From CAZAPG01 sp964486935 (lineage in GTDB: Bacteria > Chloroflexota > Anaerolineae > 4572-78 > J111), in the NCBI GenBank assembly GCA_964486935.1, contig CAZAPG010000036.1, positions 6,227-70,226 on the forward strand: a stretch of 64,000 nucleotides of DNA. Direction: 5' to 3'. The position numbers and the translations under genes were made by a program. Shown one piece after another: positions 18,069 through 27,595 of this stretch (positions are counted from its first letter, which is position 1; each line of letters begins with the position of its first letter). The notes under the pieces were generated by a model. That model did no database searches. It was not told where the DNA came from and saw only the letters and a list, made by a program, of their open reading frames with translations.

Positions 18069-18428
18069 TCACCAGCCCACCGCATTGATGATATGGTTGA
18101 CCTGCGGCAAACCTGCCCCCAACCGCACCGCCACCACATCAATACGCCAGGAACGGGGCTGGGCCTCTTTTTCCTGCAAATATGATTGGGCCAGTTCAAC
18201 CAGCCGGCTCTGTTTGGCCGGGGTGATACTCTCTTCGGCGGAGCCAAAACGGCGGCTGCGGCGGGTACGTACTTCAACAAAGACCAGGCTGTCGTTATCG
18301 GCCATGATGATATCCAGCTCGCCCGCCGCACAGCGCCAGTTACGCTCAATGATTGTGTACCCTTTTTCCTCAAGGTAGGCGGCGGCAATATCCTCGCCGC
18401 GCCGGCCGGTTTGCCTGCGATGGTTCAC
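18069..18428 (-). CDS. YraN/UPF0102 family endonuclease-like protein
   Basis: 119 residues, normal for the family. Signature segments are GRRGEDIAAAYLEEKGY, IIERNWRCAAGELDIIM and LVFVEVRTRR, forming a PD-ExK nuclease-like core with acidic residues in GELDII and FVEV and the following basic residue. SAEESITPAKQSRLVELAQ is the usual helix. Members occur widely near rnhB and rsm genes; the true role is unclear, perhaps Holliday-junction processing. AGGAGAGAG precedes the ATG. It converges with the CDGSH gene 19 bases away. Confidence 0.93.
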   Translation of the reverse strand: MNHRRQTGRRGEDIAAAYLEEKGYTIIERNWRCAAGELDIIMADNDSLVFVEVRTRRSRRFGSAEESITPAKQSRLVELAQSYLQEKEAQPRSWRIDVVAVRLGAGLPQVNHIINAVGW

Positions 18429-18597
18429 TTCTCTCTCCTAATTTTAGACCGGTTGAAAGCGTTCAATGCCACTCTCGCTTCGCGGTTAGGTGTATGGTAT
18501 CACGCCCCTTAGCCGGAAGTCAACCGGCTACATTTCCGGTTGAAACTGCTGCCGGGTTACGCTTGCGCTTTTTATGCGGTATATCGGCGCAGTCTCA

Positions 18598-18626
18598 TTG
18601 ACAACTACCCCCAGTTATGTTATAGT
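18598..18626 (+). promoter_or_regulatory. Near-consensus promoter for the AAA ATPase cluster
   Basis: TTGACA (18598-18603) and TATAGT (18621-18626) are exactly 17 bases apart. The start codon is 47 bases downstream. The leader holds repeated GTTATGT / ATGTTAT words of unknown meaning. The rest of the 244-bp gap has only a short inverted repeat (AACCGG ... CCGGTT). Confidence 0.7.
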
Positions 18627-18672
18627 CAAGTAGTTATGTCATGTTATTATGTAATGTTATTTAACGGTCTAT

Positions 18673-20253
18673 ATGCAAGCTTTACAACGTGTCGACGAGC
18701 TTAACACCCTGACCCGCGCCAAATATCCCATTATCTATATTGTTTGCTGGGAAGAGCGGCGCATTGAAGACATGCTGCGGCAAGTAGCTATTGACCGCCG
18801 CAAAAAGCTGTATGGCTGGACCCTGACCAACGGCATTGCCCCCCTCGATGTGATGCAGCCGCAGCCCATTGACCCAACCACCCGCGACCCGCTGAACGCG
18901 CTTGATTTTGTCGCTCAATCGCAAGAGGCGGCTATTTTTGTGCTCAAAGATTTTCACCCTTTTTTGGATAGCGACCGGGGCGGCCCGGACCATCCGGTCA
19001 TCATCCGCCGCCTGCGAGATATTACCAACCAGCTCAAAGAAAGCCGCAAAACGCTCATCATCCTCTCGCCCATTTTGCGCTTTCCGTCCGATTTGGAAAA
19101 GGATATCACCGTGCTGGACTACTCGCTGCCCACCCTCGAAGAGCTGGAGATATCGCTAGACCGGGTGGTGCGCTCGGCCCGCGAGATTGCCAGCGTGCAG
19201 CTCAAAATGGCCTCCGAAGAGCGCGAGCGCGTGCTCAACGCCGCCCGCGGGCTAACCTGCATCGAGGCCGAAAACGTATTTGCCAAAAGCCTGGTGATGG
19301 GCCGCAAACTTGATTTGGGCATTATCATTGCCGAAAAAGAGCAGCTCATCCGCCGCTCCCGCGTGCTGGAGTATTACGAGTCGGTAGAGGGCTTTTCTAA
19401 TGTCGGCGGGTTGGGGCTGGTTAAGCAGTGGTTACGCAAACGCGGCATGGCCTTTAGCGAAAAGGCCCGTCGCTTTGGCCTGCCAGAACCAAAAGGCTTG
19501 CTGCTGCTGGGGGTGCAGGGGGCCGGTAAAAGTTTGCTGGCCAAAGCCGTAGCCAGCCAGTGGCAATTGCCCCTGCTGCGGCTGGATTTGGGGCGCGTTT
19601 TTAGCGAGCTGGTTGGCTCATCAGAGCAGAATATCCGCACCGCCCTGCGCCTGGCCGAAAACGTATCGCCCTGCGTACTGTGGCTGGATGAAATGGAAAA
19701 GGGGCTGGCCGGGGCCAGCGGCTCCGGCAGCGCCGATGCCGGAACTTCGGCCCGGGTGTTTGGCAGCCTGCTCACCTGGATGCAAGAGAAAACCTCGCCG
19801 GTGTTTGTGATTGCCACCGCCAACGACATCTCCGCCCTGCCCCCGGAGGTGCTGCGGAAGGGTCGTTTTGATGAAATATTTTTTGTTGACTTACCCCAAC
19901 TGCAAGAGCGGCGCGAGATTTTTGTCATCCACCTGGCCCGGCGGGGGCGCGATGCGCTGAACTACGATTTAAATGGGCTGGCCATAGCCACCGAAGGTTT
20001 CAGCGGCGCTGAAATTGAACAGATCATTATTGACGGCCTGTACGACGCCTTTGAAAATGAGCGCGATTTAAGCAACGAAGACCTGTTTCGCAATATCAAA
20101 AATACCATTCCGCTTTCGCAAACTATGGAGAGTAAAATTACAGCGCTGCGCCAGTGGGCGCGCAACCACGCCCGCCCCGCCTCGGAACCGCCTAAACCCC
20201 AGCCGCTACTGCCTGTACAGGGCAACGGGCTGCGCCACATGGAATTGGGCTAA
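18673..20253 (+). CDS. Ycf46-like AAA family ATPase
   Basis: 526 residues. The N-terminal half (KYPIIYIVCWEERRIEDMLR, then a region like WTLTNGIAPLDV) is typical of Ycf46-type AAA proteins of plastids, cyanobacteria and other bacteria. The AAA module starts near 255. Walker A is GVQGAGKSLLAKA with Lys286. Walker B is CVLWLDEMEKGLAG with Asp339-Glu340. The second region of homology is VIATANDISALPPEVLRKGR with an arginine finger, and sensor 2 is EGFSGAEIEQIIIDG. The family forms ATP-driven rings of unknown substrate. It heads a probable three-gene cluster with a polytopic membrane protein and a membrane-anchored FlgD-like protein. Confidence 0.9.
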   Translation: MQALQRVDELNTLTRAKYPIIYIVCWEERRIEDMLRQVAIDRRKKLYGWTLTNGIAPLDVMQPQPIDPTTRDPLNALDFVAQSQEAAIFVLKDFHPFLDSDRGGPDHPVIIRRLRDITNQLKESRKTLIILSPILRFPSDLEKDITVLDYSLPTLEELEISLDRVVRSAREIASVQLKMASEERERVLNAARGLTCIEAENVFAKSLVMGRKLDLGIIIAEKEQLIRRSRVLEYYESVEGFSNVGGLGLVKQWLRKRGMAFSEKARRFGLPEPKGLLLLGVQGAGKSLLAKAVASQWQLPLLRLDLGRVFSELVGSSEQNIRTALRLAENVSPCVLWLDEMEKGLAGASGSGSADAGTSARVFGSLLTWMQEKTSPVFVIATANDISALPPEVLRKGRFDEIFFVDLPQLQERREIFVIHLARRGRDALNYDLNGLAIATEGFSGAEIEQIIIDGLYDAFENERDLSNEDLFRNIKNTIPLSQTMESKITALRQWARNHARPASEPPKPQPLLPVQGNGLRHMELG

Positions 20254-20334
20254 GCGGTTAGCAGATGGTTTCAAGGGTTAGCAGTCAACACCCATCCGTT
20301 TAACTCACCAAAATCATTGACTCGCCAAATTATT

Positions 20335-21477
20335 ATGACGATGATTGCACAAGCGCTCAGAGGACCACACAGCATTTATCGACGTTACCAGGGCTTGTTA
20401 GAAAGTTCAGCAACGGCAGTTGGCTTTGCCGCCCTTGTTACCCTAACTCTCATTGGTTTAGAGGTGTACCCTTACAACTGGGTACTGGTTATTGGTTGCG
20501 CTATTGCGGTTACAGGTATTCGCTGGCCGGTGGTGGCCTATATCCTGGCGGTTGCAGTGATGCTTTACCCAATTTATACCATTAATCTTTACCTGGCCGT
20601 GCTCTTTTTTGCCATTAGCGCCCTGGGACACAGGATGTTTATCCATTATTTGGGCGCAACTACCCTGGTGCTGGCCACGCCGTTTTTGGCAGAATACCAC
20701 CTGCACTGGCTCGCCCCCATTTTGGGCGGATTGTGGTGGGGCGGTATGGTGGGCGCCTGGGTTGGCGGGCTGGCCGCTGCCTGGGGCAAAATTATGGGAG
20801 GGATGGCCGGCATGAATATCGACTGGCTGCTGATGGCCGGCCACACGCCCGAATCACAACTTATTGCCGACCGCTTTCAAAATGCCAACTCGCTGGAAAC
20901 GCTGCTGCTGCTGGTAGAACCGTTTGCCGCTACATCGAGCGTTATTCTGTACAACCTGTTGCAAGTAATTGGCTGGGCCATAGCCGGCGGTTTTGTCGGC
21001 TCGTTGGCCGGGCGCAAATGGGTTAAATATCGCGCGCCCTGGTCAATATTGGTAGTTACCGCCGGCGGCGGGCTAATTATGCTGGCAACGCACATTGGCC
21101 TGCCCTACTGGCTGCAAGATGCCATTACCCAAACCGCGCTCAACGTTCAGCAAGACCCGGTAGCGCCGCTATTTTCGTTAGTTGTGGTGATTATTGTGGG
21201 CACAACCCTGTACACCCTCAGAGAGTCGCTGGACCTGCCGGTAGCGCCCAGGCATAACCTACGCGCCGTAATAAAACAAAAACAGACAACCAGAGCCAGA
21301 CCCTTTAATTTATTCAGACGGTCTCAAACAGCGCCGCAAGTAGCCAGCCCGGCCCAACAACCAGTTCCGGCAGATGCTCCCATTCGCCGTCCGGTCAGGG
21401 TGCCACACCATAGCGAATTACCAGAATGGGAACCCCCCAAAGACGACCAGGGGCTGATTATGCTTGAAATTGATTAA
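20335..21477 (+). CDS. Polytopic membrane protein of unknown function
   Basis: About 380 residues with around eight hydrophobic segments between about 35 and 300 (for example VGFAALVTLTLIGLEVYPY and WVLVIGCAIAVTGI). A basic, Pro-rich cytoplasmic tail ends in LIMLEID. A central loop (about 170-200) contains MAGHTPESQLIADRF. I do not recognise the family. ATG 20335 is used; a TTG at 20317 and an ATG at 20341 are also possible and none has a clear ribosome site. It lies 81 bases after the AAA gene and 11 bases before the next gene, so the three are probably one operon. Confidence 0.75.
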   Translation: MTMIAQALRGPHSIYRRYQGLLESSATAVGFAALVTLTLIGLEVYPYNWVLVIGCAIAVTGIRWPVVAYILAVAVMLYPIYTINLYLAVLFFAISALGHRMFIHYLGATTLVLATPFLAEYHLHWLAPILGGLWWGGMVGAWVGGLAAAWGKIMGGMAGMNIDWLLMAGHTPESQLIADRFQNANSLETLLLLVEPFAATSSVILYNLLQVIGWAIAGGFVGSLAGRKWVKYRAPWSILVVTAGGGLIMLATHIGLPYWLQDAITQTALNVQQDPVAPLFSLVVVIIVGTTLYTLRESLDLPVAPRHNLRAVIKQKQTTRARPFNLFRRSQTAPQVASPAQQPVPADAPIRRPVRVPHHSELPEWEPPKDDQGLIMLEID

Positions 21478-21488
21478 AGGCCAAAACG

Positions 21489-23261
21489 ATGACAACCAGA
21501 TTCCAGTTTAACGACCAAGAAAAACAGAAAATTCGTCGTCGTGCTACCAGTAAAGGGTTAAGCTTTGGCCCTATTGCCACCGCTATTACCGTGGGAACCG
21601 TGGCAGTTTTATTGGGCGTCACCTTTATTGGCGATTGGCTACGCACCCCCCAAATAGCTGCCAATGCCTCGCCCACTATTATTTCGCCCAATGGCGACCA
21701 GGCCCAGGATTCTACCAACTTTAGCTACACCCTCAATGAAGATGCCGAAGTTACGGTGCAGGTGTTTGACGCCACTAATAATCTGGTCAACACACTGACC
21801 GCCAATGAGTTCCAAACCCGGGGGCAGCATGTAGCCATCTGGAATGGAACCAATAGCCTGGGCCAGGTGGCCGCCGATGGCCGCTACCGCTTGCAGGTAA
21901 CGGCCAAAGGAACTGTCCGTTCCAGCACCCAAAGCGCCAATGTGCAAGTTGATACCGTGCCCCCCACCCTTAGAATAGCCAACCTGAATGATGTAAGCCG
22001 GGTGCGAGAGGCCAACCTGACCGTCGAGGGGTTAACCGACCCCGACGCCGTCATTCAGCTTCAGGGCGACCCGGCGGTCATTCCCGTAGATGCCGATGGA
22101 CGCTTTAACATCAAACAGCAATTAGCCGAAGGTTCTAACATTATCCAAATTGCCGCCACCGACCCGGCCGGCAACGTGGCAACTATTGCCCGCGAGGTTA
22201 TTTTAATCACCCAGCCGCCAGAAGTCGCCATTACCAGCCCGGCCAACGGCGCCTGGACCAACGAGAGCATTTTAAACCTGACCGGCGTGGTTCCGGCGGG
22301 CACCACGCTTAAAGTAAACAATCAGGAAGCTACCGTAGATGCCAACGGACAGTTTCAACGAGAGGTTATTTTGCAGGAGGGCGAAAATATTTTGCGCCTT
22401 GAAGCCACCGACGACGTGGGCAATATTACCTCTCAAGAATTAATTATTCGCCGCAAAACCACGCCGCCGTCTTTAACCGTAAATGTGAGCGAGGGCGAGG
22501 TATTTCAGCAGTCAGAGGTGCAAATTATTGGCAAAACCGACCCCGGCGCGCTGGTTTTGGTGGGCGGCCAGCAGGTTGCCGTTAGCTCGCTGGGCGAGTT
22601 TCAAACTACGGTTAACCTGCTTCAGGGCGAAAACCTGCTGGACGTTTTGGCCCAGGACCAGGCCGGCAATACCACCCAGCTTCAACGCCGGGTGCGGTAT
22701 GATATTACCCCGCCGGAATCGGAACTGGCCCGCGTGGCTCGCAACCTGCCCGGCCTGTCAACCTATTTTGTGCCGGTTCTGCTCTCGCTGCCGCTGCTGC
22801 TGATACTGGCCTATTTTTTAACCCGACCGGTCTCGCTGGTGGTTTCAGCCGAAAGCAGCAGCTTTCAACCCGGCCTGCCCGAAGAGGGGCGCTTTATGCG
22901 GCTGGCCATTGACCTGTCAAAAGCGGCCCGCACCACGGTTGAGGTAAAAGATAAACGGGGCAACACCGTCGCCACCCTGCTGCATCGCCGCCACCGGCGC
23001 AGCGGCCAGCATACCCTTTATTGGGATGGCTACGACGATTTTGGCCGTGTTGTTCACCCCGGCGAGTACACCATTCAGGCTACCGCCAGCACCACCGGCG
23101 GTAACGTGTCGGGCAATATCAATATTTCTATTTTAGAAGACCACGCCGTACACCGCCAATATCTCAAAAGCGCGCCCTATCAGGATGACTCCTACGTTAT
23201 CGACCGGCGCGCCGGCGAAGTGCTAAAAACGAGAACATCTCAACGCGCCCGTAAACGTTAA
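21489..23261 (+). CDS. Membrane-anchored protein with FlgD-like and Ig-like repeats
   Basis: 590 residues. An N-terminal membrane segment lies at about 25-45 (GPIATAITVGTVAVLLGVTF). A FlgD-type Ig-like unit follows, with IISPNGDQAQDSTNFSYTL and IWNGTNSLGQVAADGRY. Three or four bacterial Ig-like units (about 160-410) share blocks such as LAEGSNIIQIAATDPAGN, LQEGENILRLEATDDVGN and LLQGENLLDVLAQDQAGN. A second hydrophobic stretch (about 420-440) precedes another FlgD-like unit, LYWDGYDDFGRVVHPGEY, and a basic tail. It is probably exposed on the cell surface with its tail re-entering the cytoplasm. No enzymatic motif is seen. It follows the membrane protein by 11 bases, with AAGG before the ATG. 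Confidence 0.82.
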   Translation: MTTRFQFNDQEKQKIRRRATSKGLSFGPIATAITVGTVAVLLGVTFIGDWLRTPQIAANASPTIISPNGDQAQDSTNFSYTLNEDAEVTVQVFDATNNLVNTLTANEFQTRGQHVAIWNGTNSLGQVAADGRYRLQVTAKGTVRSSTQSANVQVDTVPPTLRIANLNDVSRVREANLTVEGLTDPDAVIQLQGDPAVIPVDADGRFNIKQQLAEGSNIIQIAATDPAGNVATIAREVILITQPPEVAITSPANGAWTNESILNLTGVVPAGTTLKVNNQEATVDANGQFQREVILQEGENILRLEATDDVGNITSQELIIRRKTTPPSLTVNVSEGEVFQQSEVQIIGKTDPGALVLVGGQQVAVSSLGEFQTTVNLLQGENLLDVLAQDQAGNTTQLQRRVRYDITPPESELARVARNLPGLSTYFVPVLLSLPLLLILAYFLTRPVSLVVSAESSSFQPGLPEEGRFMRLAIDLSKAARTTVEVKDKRGNTVATLLHRRHRRSGQHTLYWDGYDDFGRVVHPGEYTIQATASTTGGNVSGNINISILEDHAVHRQYLKSAPYQDDSYVIDRRAGEVLKTRTSQRARKR

Positions 23262-23281
23262 TCTGTTCTCGTTTTCATAAA

Positions 23282-23351
23282 TCAAAAAGCGGCCCGGCGG
23301 GGAGTCGCTTTTTGACTTTTAAAGAGGGCCGTCGTTACAAATGGCCCTCTT
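23282..23351. terminator. Two adjacent hairpin terminators between converging units
   Basis: First hairpin: TCAAAAAGCG (23282-23291) and CGCTTTTTGA (23306-23315) form a perfect 10-bp stem with A/T-rich flanks. Second: AAGAGGGCC (23322-23330) and GGCCCTCTT (23343-23351), which overlaps the last codons of metW. Together they can stop transcription from both directions. Confidence 0.75.
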
Positions 23352-23937
23352 TTCTCTCCAGTTCAAAAATAGCCGTGGTTGAAAGCAAGTTTTTGTACTT
23401 ACGTACTTTAATCCGCCGGTTGCCGGCCAGATAGACTTGCCGGGTAATGCGGATGCCAATCTCCTGGCATAACCTGGCAAAATCAGTCACCGTAAAGGCT
23501 TGCCAGCGAGGTCTATCGTGCCAGCGTTGGGGCAGGTCGGGGGCCTGGGGGATGCGCCCGGTCAACAGCAGGCTCAGGCGGCACTGCCAGTAACCCCAAT
23601 TAGGGAAACTAACCACCGACTTTTTACCCACCCGCAGCATCTCCTGCAAAATCATGGTCGGGTCATCTAAAAAAGGGAGGGTTTGGCTTAAAATTACGTA
23701 GTCGAAACTCTGGTTGGGATAATCGGCCAGGCCCTCTTCTAAATTACCCTGCCGCACGCTCAAGCCCCGGCGCACGCAGGCCAAAATACCTTCCTCGCTT
23801 AATTCAATGCCCCGGCCTCGCACCCGTTTATCCTGAACCAGATACTCCAGCAGCGCGCCGTCGCCGCAGCCCAAATCAAGCACTTTTGACTCTTCGGGAA
23901 TCAACTCACCAATTATTTCAAGGTCGGGTCGTAGCAT
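23335..23937 (-). CDS. metW: Methionine biosynthesis protein MetW (methyltransferase fold)
   Basis: 200 residues with a class I SAM-binding core: VLDLGCGDGALLEYL, then GIELSEEGILACVRRGLSV and the acidic LEEGLADYP. FDYVILSQTLPFLDDP and FPNWGYWQCRLSLLLTGRIP are hallmarks of MetW. MetW pairs with MetX in many bacteria and modulates homoserine acylation, probably by direct contact. It follows metX by 15 bases and is the last gene of the SAM-riboswitch-controlled metY-metX-metW unit. Confidence 0.95.
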   Translation of the reverse strand: MLRPDLEIIGELIPEESKVLDLGCGDGALLEYLVQDKRVRGRGIELSEEGILACVRRGLSVRQGNLEEGLADYPNQSFDYVILSQTLPFLDDPTMILQEMLRVGKKSVVSFPNWGYWQCRLSLLLTGRIPQAPDLPQRWHDRPRWQAFTVTDFARLCQEIGIRITRQVYLAGNRRIKVRKYKNLLSTTAIFELERKEGHL

Positions 23938-23952
23938 GGTTGTCCTGGTTTA

Positions 23953-25131
<1,179 letters not shown>

Positions 25132-25153
25132 TTTTTGCTTGTCTTTGGTAAAC

Positions 25154-25197
25154 ACCTTCCCAGAAGCTGAATTTGAGTATCGAGCTTCCGGGAAGGT
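25154..25197. repeat. Palindromic repeat with 15-bp stem
   Basis: ACCTTCCCAGAAGCT (25154-25168) and AGCTTCCGGGAAGGT (25183-25197) form a stem with one G-U position around a 14-base loop. It lies just upstream of metX in the metY-metX gap. There is no T-run on either side, so it is not a standard terminator. Confidence 0.7.
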
Positions 25198-25236
25198 TTA
25201 AATTCTCTCCCCAATCTCCACTAAAAATTATTTCAA

Positions 25237-25391
25237 GGCTCTTGATGCGTTTCAAGGAGATGCGGATTTGGCCGCAAGGCTGTGGCAAGCGGCAAATCCT
25301 GGCGAATTTACAGACGAAATCCTGACTTGCCACCTGCATACCTGCGACTTGCCACCCTTTAATCTGACCTCCTTGAAATCCATACTGAGCC
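25237..25391. mobile_element. MITE-like element, copy A
   Basis: This 155-bp segment shares most of its length with an inverted copy at 47012-47180. Identical stretches include the block around TTGCCACCTGCATACCTGCG and its flanks. The two ends form imperfect terminal inverted repeats: GGCTCTTGATGCGTTTCAAG at the left against the reverse complement of the right end, GGCTCAGTATGGATTTCAAG. Internal GTGGCAAG/CTTGCCAC words are also inverted. No ORF is present. It fills most of the metY-metX gap. Confidence 0.75.
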
Positions 25392-25400
25392 TATCTCAAA

Positions 25401-26690
25401 TTACCCGGTTGCGGCGGTCAGGGCCTGGTCCAGGTCCCACAAAATATCATCAATGTCTTCGATGCCAACACTCAAGCGCACAAAATCGGGGGTAACGCCG
25501 GCGCTGGCCAATTCCGCCTCGTTGAGCTGGCTGTGGGTGGTGCTGGCCGGATGAATGGCCAGGCTTTTGGCATCGCCCACATTGGCTACATGGCTAAAGA
25601 GCTTGAGGCTGTCGATGAATTTCTGCCCGGCCTCGCGCCCTCCTTCAATGCCAAAGCCCAGGATTGCCCCGGCTCCCTTGGGCAAATATTTTTTAACCCG
25701 CTTGTGGTCTGGATGGTTTGGCAGGCTGGGGTAAGAAACCCATTTTACGCCGCCGTGGTCGCTTAAAAATTGGGCCACCTGCTGCGTGTTGCTCACGTGG
25801 CGCTCCATCCGCAGGCTGAGGGTTTCAAGCCCTTGCAGGGTAGACCAGCTATTAAAGGGCGCCTGGCAAGCCCCTACATCGCGCAGAATTTGCACGCGCG
25901 CTTTCAAAATGAAGGCGGGCGGGCCAAGCTGGGCATAGACCAACCCGTGGTAAGAGGGGTCTGGCTCGGTGAAGTTGGCAAAGCGGCCGCTGGTCCAATC
26001 GAAATTGCCGCCATCAACAATAATGCCGCCAATGGCGGTGCCGTGTCCGCCCATAAATTTGGTGGTACTGTGGATAACAATATTGGCTCCCCACTCAAAG
26101 GGCCGGCACAGGTAGGGTGTAGCAAAGGTGTTATCAATCATCAGCGGGATATGGCGCTTCTGGGCAATGGCCGCCACCTCGTCAAAGGGGAATATGGAAA
26201 TATCGGGGTTGCCCAACGTTTCGCCGTAAATAATTTTGGTGTTGGGTTGAATGGCCTTTTCAAAATTGGCCGGGTCCGAGGGGTCAACAAAGGTAACATC
26301 AATGCCTATGCGCGGAAAAGTGTAGTTAAACTGGTTATAAGTGCCGCCGTACAGCCGGCTGCTGCTAACAATGTGGTCGCCGGAACCGCACAGGGTTAAA
26401 ATAGCCATTGTCTGCGCTGCGTGACCACTGCTGGCGGCCAGCGCGCCTACCCCGCCTTCCAGGGCGGCCACCCGCTGCTCCAGCACATCGTTGGTGGGGT
26501 TCATGATGCGGGTGTAGATGTTGCCAAATTCTTTCAGCGCAAACAGGTTCGAGGCGTGTTCGGTGTTGTTAAACTGGTAGCTGGTGGTGTGGTAAATCGG
26601 CACCGCTCGACTGCCGGTGGTCGGGTCGGGGTGCTGGCCGGCGTGAAGCTGCCGGGTGGTGAAACCAAATTGTCGTCCATTTTCAGTCAT
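25401..26690 (-). CDS. metY: O-acetylhomoserine aminocarboxypropyltransferase (O-acetylhomoserine sulfhydrylase)
   Basis: 429 residues of the Cys/Met-metabolism PLP family, at the longer length typical of MetY. The N-terminal FTTRQLHAGQHPDPTTGSRA and IYHTTSYQFNNTEHA are diagnostic. The cofactor site includes ALAASSGHAAQTMAIL, and the PLP lysine lies in VIHSTTKFMGGHGTAIGG. It makes homocysteine from O-acetylhomoserine and sulfide. It is the first gene of the metYXW unit, directly behind a SAM-I riboswitch and terminator, so high SAM should switch it off. AAGGAGCG precedes the ATG. Confidence 0.95.
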   Translation of the reverse strand: MTENGRQFGFTTRQLHAGQHPDPTTGSRAVPIYHTTSYQFNNTEHASNLFALKEFGNIYTRIMNPTNDVLEQRVAALEGGVGALAASSGHAAQTMAILTLCGSGDHIVSSSRLYGGTYNQFNYTFPRIGIDVTFVDPSDPANFEKAIQPNTKIIYGETLGNPDISIFPFDEVAAIAQKRHIPLMIDNTFATPYLCRPFEWGANIVIHSTTKFMGGHGTAIGGIIVDGGNFDWTSGRFANFTEPDPSYHGLVYAQLGPPAFILKARVQILRDVGACQAPFNSWSTLQGLETLSLRMERHVSNTQQVAQFLSDHGGVKWVSYPSLPNHPDHKRVKKYLPKGAGAILGFGIEGGREAGQKFIDSLKLFSHVANVGDAKSLAIHPASTTHSQLNEAELASAGVTPDFVRLSVGIEDIDDILWDLDQALTAATG

Positions 26691-26723
26691 GTGTAATCGC
26701 TCCTTATGTATTTGGGGTTTTAT

Positions 26724-26752
26724 AAAAAAACCCCCTGCGTTGGCAGAGGGTT
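26724..26752 (-). terminator. Riboswitch-controlled intrinsic terminator
   Basis: On the minus strand CCCTCTGC, loop CAA, CGCAGGGGG and then TTTTTTT form a strong terminator (stem across 26731-26750). It lies 20 bases downstream of the SAM aptamer and about 34 bases before the metY start. Confidence 0.9.
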
Positions 26753-26770
26753 GTTAGACCAGGGTTACAA

Positions 26771-26890
26771 TCTCATCTTCCAGAACTCTTCTGCCGGAAT
26801 TGGCACCCTGCCACTGCCGGGGCATCATTGCCCGCACAATCGGGTTGCCGAGGCTTCATCGGGCCGTTCCCTCCACCTCTCTTGATAAGA
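26771..26890 (-). promoter_or_regulatory. SAM-I (S-box) riboswitch upstream of metY
   Basis: On the minus strand the leader reads CTTATCAAGAGAGGTGGAGG, then GGCCCGATGAAGCCTCGGCA, GGTGCCAATTCCGGCAGA, and ends with GATGAGA pairing back to the start. These are the conserved P1, kink-turn, P2/P3 and core sequences of SAM-I. With the terminator just downstream, SAM binding should end transcription before metY-metX-metW. Confidence 0.96.
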
Positions 26891-26917
26891 CACTACGTAT
26901 TAGGTTTAGAAGCAAGC

Positions 26918-26946
26918 AGTATAATTGGGGGCGATTGATTTGTCAA
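26918..26946 (-). promoter_or_regulatory. Promoter of the SAM riboswitch / met operon
   Basis: On the minus strand TTGACA (26941-26946) and TATACT (26918-26923) are 17 bases apart. The -10 lies 28 bases before the aptamer. The -35 sits directly behind the msrB stop codon. Confidence 0.8.
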
Positions 26947-26950
26947 ATAG

Positions 26951-27349
26951 TTATTTTTTGACCAGATTGAGCGCCGCCGAATTCATGCAGAAACGCAGGC
27001 CGGTTGGTTGGGGGCCATCGTCAAACACGTGGCCCAGGTGAGCGTCGCACCGACTGCACAGCACCTCGGTACGGCGCATAAACAAACTGTTGTCCGCCTC
27101 GGTTTTGACATTTTCCTCGTCGATAGGTTCCCAAAAGCTGGGCCAGCCCGTGCCGGAGTCATACTTGGCTTCGGAGCTAAACAGCGGCGCGCCGCAGCAA
27201 ACGCACTCGTAAACGCCTTCTTCTTTGCTGTTATAATATTTGCCGCTAAAGGCGCGCTCGGTGCCTTTTTTGCGGGTCACGTAAAATTGCTCCGGGGTGA
27301 GCTGCTCTTGCCATTCCGCTTCGGTTTTGATGACCTTTTCTTTAGACAT
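26951..27349 (-). CDS. msrB: Peptide-methionine (R)-S-oxide reductase
   Basis: 132 residues, a complete MsrB domain. Zinc Cys pairs are Cys49/Cys52 (YECVCCG) and Cys98/Cys101 (CSRCDAHLGH). The catalytic Cys121 lies in LRFCMNSAAL. SGTGWPSFW is the substrate loop. It reduces methionine-R-sulfoxide in proteins in the cytoplasm; there is no signal peptide. A usual resolving Cys in the first half is not obvious beyond Cys51. AAGGAG lies before the ATG. It is upstream of the met operon, which has its own promoter. Confidence 0.95.
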   Translation of the reverse strand: MSKEKVIKTEAEWQEQLTPEQFYVTRKKGTERAFSGKYYNSKEEGVYECVCCGAPLFSSEAKYDSGTGWPSFWEPIDEENVKTEADNSLFMRRTEVLCSRCDAHLGHVFDDGPQPTGLRFCMNSAALNLVKK

Positions 27350-27395
27350 AATGACTCCTTTGAAAATAGGTGGTTGGTTATAATTAGGGTACGCT

Positions 27396-27455
27396 CTGAG
27401 CCACGTTCCCCGTTCTACACCCCACGTTGCGTAGTGCGTGGAACGTGATTCTCAG
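27396..27455. repeat. Inverted repeat in the msrB / hydrolase-like gene gap
   Basis: CACGTTCC (27402-27409) pairs with GGAACGTG (27440-27447), and CTGAG (27396-27400) with CTCAG (27451-27455). The loop holds another CACGTT word. The 246-bp gap otherwise shows nothing recognisable apart from TATAAT-like AT-rich sequence before the next gene. Confidence 0.45.
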
Positions 27456-27595
27456 TCTGGTTGCTGCCGAAGGCGTAGCCTCTCTCACACTCCCGTAGTT
27501 TAAACTCAAACTAAGGTTTTGGGATATAATGATGTTATATTATTCATCAATGGCGATGGGTTGTCAAACAAAATTCTCAACCAACCGAGTCCCTC

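Noticed and set aside
25237..25391. CRISPR array
   Set aside because: The GTGGCAAG/CTTGCCAC words are inverted, too few and not regularly spaced; the segment is a whole-length repeat with a distant partner. No cas genes are seen in the window.
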